A DNA stretch of 54,020 nucleotides from CALVUJ01 sp045119835 (GTDB lineage: Bacteria; Bacillota_I; Bacilli_A; RFN20; DUOF01): contig JBGVED010000095.1 in the NCBI GenBank assembly GCA_045119835.1, forward strand, positions 1 through 54,020. The letters are read 5' to 3'. Positions 49,860-54,020 of the stretch are shown piece by piece. The stretch's first letter is position 1; each line of letters begins with the position of its first letter. Position numbers and translations under genes: made by a program. The notes beneath the pieces were generated by a model, which was not told the origin of the DNA, ran no database searches, and worked only from the letters and a program-made list of their open reading frames with translations.

Positions 49860-49914
49860 TCATTTTTGCGCTATTGAATGCGAAGTTCTCATTTTTACGC
49901 TGTTGAGATGCGAA
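49860..49914 (-). repeat. Two tandem hairpin repeats in the scaffold-gene leader
   Basis: Two 25-26 bp direct repeats (49860-49884 and 49889-49914). Read on the minus strand each is TTCGCAT, a short arm, a loop AYAGCGYAAAAA and the complementary arm. The arms differ but stay paired: TCTCA/TGAGA in one copy and TTCA/TGAA in the other, with the loop conserved. The second copy ends at the ribosome binding site of the scaffold gene. Confidence 0.6.
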
Positions 49915-49932
49915 AATTTATATAATTAAAAA

Positions 49933-49959
49933 AACACATCTATTTTTCATAAATGTGTT
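49933..49959 (-). terminator. Terminator after the portal gene
   Basis: On the minus strand AACACATT, loop, ATGTGTT and a run of T. It overlaps the region just after the portal stop and separates packaging genes from scaffold and capsid genes. Confidence 0.78.
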
Positions 49960-49961
49960 AA

Positions 49962-51869
49962 TTAATTACCATTTGGAATTTCTCGCTGCTTAACAATTCT
50001 TGCTAGTTGCTCAGCATCATTTCTAGTTTCAGTATAAGCGCCACCTACATCAGATATTTGACCTCTCAATCTTTCATTTTCTTGCAATGTTTTTTGAGCT
50101 TGATAAACTTTAGTATTTTGTTCTTTTAACAATGATATTGCTTGAGCAAGATATTGAGAAGTTTCCTTTAATTTTTCCTTTGTCAGAAGTAACTCATTAT
50201 TTTCATTTTCTTCAAATATTTTTAACAATTTGTTTTTGTTAGGTAATATATTTTGTGGATACATTTTGATATATTGTCTAGGTGTTATTTGACCAGATGC
50301 ATACAAGTTATCTAACATATTGATTCCACCTAATTCACTAAATTGAGTACCAGCACCAACTTCTACAGTTATATTGAAATCCATATCTATAAATTCTTCA
50401 CGTTTAAATATGACTTGGTTTGTAGATTTCTCATCTTCTTTTTTAGTTGCTTCATCTTCCTTGTTAACTGTAAATGTTTTGTTATCATAAAACAATAGAT
50501 AAAATTGTAATTTGATTTTTTCACAATCTTCTATGAATGCATGATAATTTTTAACCATTAAATCAATAGGCTTTAGAGCTTGTTGCTGTAAATAAGCAAT
50601 AGCATATCCACTTTGATTTTTATAATCAGGTTGTCCAGTTATAACATCAGTAACACCTGCAAAGGTTTTTGTTTTTTCAATTATATCATTGTTTAATTGA
50701 ATTGATTGAACACTAAATGGTTGTTTATTCAAAGCATAAAAACCTTGCCCTTGTCCTTTGTATTTATCAATCAATATTTTAGAAGGATCATTTGTAAGTT
50801 TGACGTTAACTCCAAGTGCTCCTTCTTTGGCGACTGTAGTGCCCCATCCTTGATTTTCTACAGATAAACACATCATTGCTGTATTGTAATTTACTGCAAC
50901 GGAATTTGATATTTTGTCTTCAACCTCGCTTCTGCCATAAAAGCATTTTTTCCTTTTCTTGTAATCAAATTTTGCAATAGGATACAAGCTAAATGCTCTT
51001 CTAATTGCTTTTTTATTTTTATCCACACTATCAGGAGTAGAAGAATTAGAGACATCTTCAACGCTTTCTTGAGTGTTGTCATCAGTTTTTAAATTTTTAG
51101 ATTTCAACGCTTCATTGTAATTAATATCTGGATTTAAAGGTGTGGCTTCTTGTATCACAACGTCCTTAGTGCATTTTTCGAAATATACTTCATTATCTAT
51201 TCTAAAATAACGAACATATACATCTACTAGATTAGAATCATCTTTTTCTATATCATCTTCGCTTTTAGGTTCAAACTCATCAGAATGTATTAATTTTGCT
51301 CTTGTTTCATCATCACATTCATTTCTTGCTTCTTGAACAGTTATTCTTTCACTAACAATTATCCAATCTTGTTTTTGTATATCTCTTTCTCTAGGATTAG
51401 AAACAATTATGTCTAAAATATCTAATTCTTCACAATCTAAGCCTCCAGCATATTGTCCTCTTTGGTCTCTTTTATCTTGGTTAAAGAAATAATGTAAGAA
51501 ACCACTACCATCGATAGCACCGCTAAAAACTACATCTTCTCTAAGAGTTGATTCTTTAATTTCTTTTGATATAAATTCATCAAAATTTGTAAGTGTATCT
51601 CCAGCTTCGTCATTATCTTTTGAAAAGAATTGAGCTTTTACTGGAGAAGATACAATATTTGCAACTTTAGTATTAACATACTGCTCGATTTGAGCAAATT
51701 GTGGTCTAGGAAGTTTTTCAGTTCCTTTTTTAACAATTCCCCATTGTTTATTTTCATAGAAATTTCTATTTAAAGGAATTTGAGATGTTAATCCTAGTTT
51801 TTTCATGTGAGCTTGTCCATCTTCCCACATTTTATGGACAATAGTTGCACGATTTGTGTTTTCACTCAT
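49962..51869 (-). CDS. Phage portal protein
   Basis: 635 residues. The portal ring sits at the capsid vertex and is the channel for DNA packaging and ejection. Recognised by RNFYENKQWG near residue 35, the RPQFAQIEQYVNTKVANIVSSPVK clip/stem region near 55-78, the central CFYGRSEVEDKISNSVAVNY near 305, and the C-terminal GAGTQFSELGGINMLDNLYASGQITPRQYIKMYP with a coiled-coil tail. The length is at the long end, as in P22-like podoviruses. It lies one small gene after the terminase. Confidence 0.85.
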   Translation of the reverse strand: MSENTNRATIVHKMWEDGQAHMKKLGLTSQIPLNRNFYENKQWGIVKKGTEKLPRPQFAQIEQYVNTKVANIVSSPVKAQFFSKDNDEAGDTLTNFDEFISKEIKESTLREDVVFSGAIDGSGFLHYFFNQDKRDQRGQYAGGLDCEELDILDIIVSNPRERDIQKQDWIIVSERITVQEARNECDDETRAKLIHSDEFEPKSEDDIEKDDSNLVDVYVRYFRIDNEVYFEKCTKDVVIQEATPLNPDINYNEALKSKNLKTDDNTQESVEDVSNSSTPDSVDKNKKAIRRAFSLYPIAKFDYKKRKKCFYGRSEVEDKISNSVAVNYNTAMMCLSVENQGWGTTVAKEGALGVNVKLTNDPSKILIDKYKGQGQGFYALNKQPFSVQSIQLNNDIIEKTKTFAGVTDVITGQPDYKNQSGYAIAYLQQQALKPIDLMVKNYHAFIEDCEKIKLQFYLLFYDNKTFTVNKEDEATKKEDEKSTNQVIFKREEFIDMDFNITVEVGAGTQFSELGGINMLDNLYASGQITPRQYIKMYPQNILPNKNKLLKIFEENENNELLLTKEKLKETSQYLAQAISLLKEQNTKVYQAQKTLQENERLRGQISDVGGAYTETRNDAEQLARIVKQREIPNGN

Positions 51870-51872
51870 GTT

Positions 51873-52097
51873 TTATTCACCTCCTAAAATTCCGTTTTTG
51901 TAATCATCAATATCGAATCCGTCATCAATACTTAATGCTTTTTCTAATTTATCTAATTTAAACTTCATTTTGCCCATTTCTTCATCCATTGCAACAATTA
52001 TTCCGTTTTGCCTTTGGATTGTTTCGGATTGTTCTTTTAGTTTTTCTTTCATTTCACTAAAAGCAATTTCAATCAATTTAGCAATTAACGATTTCAT
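51873..52097 (-). CDS. Small coiled-coil phage protein
   Basis: 74 residues, almost entirely one heptad-type helix (FSEMKEKLKEQSETIQRQ..., then DEEMGKMKFKLDKLEKAL) with an acidic tail. Start set at MKSLIAK, whose A is shared with the TAA stop of the large terminase; ribosome binding site GGGGGA. Occurs between terminase and portal; role unknown. Confidence 0.6.
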   Translation of the reverse strand: MKSLIAKLIEIAFSEMKEKLKEQSETIQRQNGIIVAMDEEMGKMKFKLDKLEKALSIDDGFDIDDYKNGILGGE

Positions 52098-53869
52098 TAA
52101 TAATTCCCCCATTCTCCATCTTCTGAATCATCTTCAGTTTCAAACATCCAATGACTTAAATCTTTTTTCTTTTGTTCTTTAGGCGCCATTATATCTTGCT
52201 GATGTCTAGTACCATAAGCGATAGCAAGTGCCATAACTGTATCATCATGGAAGCCATCACCTTCAATCGCACCATACATTCCGTCTCCTTTTTTTTCAAA
52301 AGTAAACATTTCTTCGATGGTAACAATATCATTTATTACATCAACATCTTCTTTTATAATTTGTCTTAACTCAGATATAATCAAAGGCTTAGTGGCTTTG
52401 GTTGTTTTAAAACCATATTTATTAGAATAATCTGTTCCCATTGTATCTACTTGCTCCCTGACAAATATCTTTTCATAATCCATGCTCTCTAAATAATTAA
52501 CAGAAGCAATGTTAAAATTAACTTCTATTGATATAAGAGCGGTATTATACATTAAACCTAAGCAATACATTTGAGTAGCATACTCTAAATCTAAAGCTTG
52601 TTCCACTCTGTATGTAGCAACCTGGTTTAATGTCAAGTTATCAATCATTTGACCTGTGAAGAAATCCGAACCATCTCCAGCGGTATCTCCACCTAGAACG
52701 TATCTTCTTTCTGGCTTTGAATCTTCATAAATTTTTATTTCACCATAAGGGTCATCAACCCACTTTATTTCTTTTACGGTTATTGAACCATCAGGATTAA
52801 AATACCTTTTAAACTCAAATCTACCTTGTCTTATAGGTTTTTTATCCTTTATTTCATCTAATCTGTAGTTTAATCTATCTTTATTGAATGCACATTGGCC
52901 AGATGACAAGAATGCTTCTTCAGGTGTACAAGGGAATTCTTGCATAATCTTTTCTTTATCAACAAGGCTGTTATATTTATCTACATACCATGCAATCTTG
53001 TTTTCACTTATTCCTTTATCCCTTAACCATTCAACACGTTCTCTAATCCAATCATCTTCGAGTTTTTCTAAACAAGAAATATCATCAGTTTCATATTCAT
53101 CACTATCCCACCACTCCAGGAATATTTTGATGCAAGTACCTTTTTTCCATAATGTTTGCATATCATTAAATCCATTAGCTGTAGTTTCAATGATTACGTA
53201 AGCATTTTTTGTTAAAGCAGGAAGAAGAGCGCTTTCAATAAAACTAAATGCAACAACATAAAATGCAGATTCAGACAAATGTGCAAAGTTTAACGTTCTA
53301 GATCTAGCAACATCTTTAGATGCTACATCAACTCTCCATGTGCTATTTAATTTACTAAAAAACAACTCCTTTTTAGAGTTGTATTTTTCAGTAGGTTTAA
53401 TACAATTAGGCAACCTATCATATATTGCTTTCGCTTTATCATTAAATATAGAAGTAGAATTTGTTGTTACATCAGCAAGTGTTAATCCGGAAAAATTCAT
53501 CTGAGTTATAGCAAAGGCCGTTTGTAAAGCTGTAACCCATGCTGTAGCTCCTTGTTGTCTAGATTTAAGAATGTAATAAGGTTGCTTTGAACCTTTTCCT
53601 CCTCCACCTATAATCACTTTTTCTAATTTTCTTTGTACTTTGTTTAAAAAGAAAGGAACTGTGTTTTTGTCTTTATCAACAATAGTAAATGCAAGTTCGA
53701 TTAATTTATGAGCATTGGCTTTTAATTCATTCCTTAATTTTTCATTACTAACAATTTCTTCACAAGCACATTCCACAAATTCTTTATCTAATTGTATATC
53801 ATGATGCCTAATCCATAGTTGTTTTCTTTTGTTGATAATATCATCCAAATTAAATTCTTTATTATTCAT
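52097..53869 (-). CDS. terL: Terminase large subunit
   Basis: 590 residues; ATPase motor and nuclease for phage DNA packaging. The Walker A region reads KSRQQGATAW near residues 100-109: it lacks the usual GK(T/S), and the Lys stands ahead of the loop as in lambda gpA. Walker B and catalytic Glu are in YVIIETTANGF near residue 230. The C-terminal RNase H-like nuclease has GGDTAGDGSDF near 390, SIEVN near 445 and a late HDDTVMALA near 560. Start set at MNNKEF (8-bp overlap with the small subunit, GGAGG upstream) rather than an earlier ATG. Confidence 0.9.
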   Translation of the reverse strand: MNNKEFNLDDIINKRKQLWIRHHDIQLDKEFVECACEEIVSNEKLRNELKANAHKLIELAFTIVDKDKNTVPFFLNKVQRKLEKVIIGGGGKGSKQPYYILKSRQQGATAWVTALQTAFAITQMNFSGLTLADVTTNSTSIFNDKAKAIYDRLPNCIKPTEKYNSKKELFFSKLNSTWRVDVASKDVARSRTLNFAHLSESAFYVVAFSFIESALLPALTKNAYVIIETTANGFNDMQTLWKKGTCIKIFLEWWDSDEYETDDISCLEKLEDDWIRERVEWLRDKGISENKIAWYVDKYNSLVDKEKIMQEFPCTPEEAFLSSGQCAFNKDRLNYRLDEIKDKKPIRQGRFEFKRYFNPDGSITVKEIKWVDDPYGEIKIYEDSKPERRYVLGGDTAGDGSDFFTGQMIDNLTLNQVATYRVEQALDLEYATQMYCLGLMYNTALISIEVNFNIASVNYLESMDYEKIFVREQVDTMGTDYSNKYGFKTTKATKPLIISELRQIIKEDVDVINDIVTIEEMFTFEKKGDGMYGAIEGDGFHDDTVMALAIAYGTRHQQDIMAPKEQKKKDLSHWMFETEDDSEDGEWGNY

Positions 53870-54020
53870 CACTAAAGAAATCCTCCAATTTATTAGATCT
53901 GACATTTAAAGTCTCTTCAGGTTTGCCATCAACGGTATCTCTAATGAACGTTAATTCACCAAGAGATGCTTCTCCATTAATTACTTTGGAAACAAGAGCC
54001 ATAGCCATTTGTACACTATT
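53862..54020 (-). CDS. terS: Terminase small subunit, C-terminal end only
   Basis: The last 52 codons of a frame that enters from beyond the window. It ends SNKLEDFFSDE, stops with TAA, and overlaps the large-subunit start by 8 bp. Helical VQMAMALVSKVINGEASL is followed by an acidic tail. Position directly before terL is the main reason for the assignment. Confidence 0.65.
   Translation of the reverse strand, partial: NSVQMAMALVSKVINGEASLGELTFIRDTVDGKPEETLNVRSNKLEDFFSDE

Overview
This is an AT-rich chromosomal segment of a low-GC Bacillota, most likely one of the poorly cultured gut Bacilli lineages (RF39-like or Erysipelotrichia-like; inference). The evidence is Bacillus-like gene order in the S10-spc-alpha ribosomal super-operon followed by secY-adk-map-infA-rpmJ-rpsM-rpsK-rpoA-rplQ, a zinc-type S14, paired GlgC/GlgD, RNase J and an LCP (LytR-CpsA-Psr) protein. 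The LCP gene argues for a walled cell rather than a classical mollicute. Every stop codon I could read is TAA or TAG, never TGA, in both host and phage genes.

Layout. 1-2690, minus strand: the start of a probable IS3-type transposase, a palindromic terminator, a small membrane protein and the ADP-glucose pyrophosphorylase pair glgD/glgC. 2896-5550, plus strand: a SERCA-type calcium ATPase. 5551-7100: 1.5 kb without a convincing gene, holding a broken reading-frame relic, a terminator, a parS-like site and a long palindrome. 7101-22064: a strong promoter, a structured leader RNA and the ribosomal/translation super-operon. rpmD (L30) is missing from its usual place, and L23, L5 and S5 carry Lys/Ala/Glu-rich N-terminal extensions. 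22089-29335: a membrane-anchored EIIB-like protein without the catalytic cysteine, a small Tyr-rich protein, maf, a DUF1189-like membrane protein, a membrane-anchored pullulanase-like protein with every catalytic residue substituted, RNase J, and an LCP protein. 29338-30320: nine tRNA genes (Cys, Pro, Ala, Met, Ile2, Ser, fMet, Asp, Phe) with a promoter and terminator.

30343-54020, minus strand: the late region of a podovirus-like prophage lying immediately beside the tRNA cluster. Its order of transcription is terminase small and large subunits, coiled-coil protein, portal, terminator, scaffold, N4-gp56-type capsid, small capsid-associated protein, terminator, a DUF6275-like protein, a small membrane protein, head-tail adaptor, a two-part stabilisation protein, fibre adaptor, two tail fibres, fibre accessory, three membrane proteins, an internal virion protein, and a 2432-residue polyvalent protein. 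The last protein carries a zincin protease motif, a PBECR-like nuclease region and an intact minimal nucleotidyltransferase motif, followed by a long helical region. It looks like an ejected virion protein carrying early effector domains.

The most interesting points are the polyvalent protein; a six-copy array of 11-bp repeats and a pair of covarying hairpins that start two phage transcription segments; the catalytically dead pullulanase homologue; and the complete absence of TGA as a stop. Integrase, repressor, replication and lysis genes are not recognisable here and probably lie beyond the right edge.
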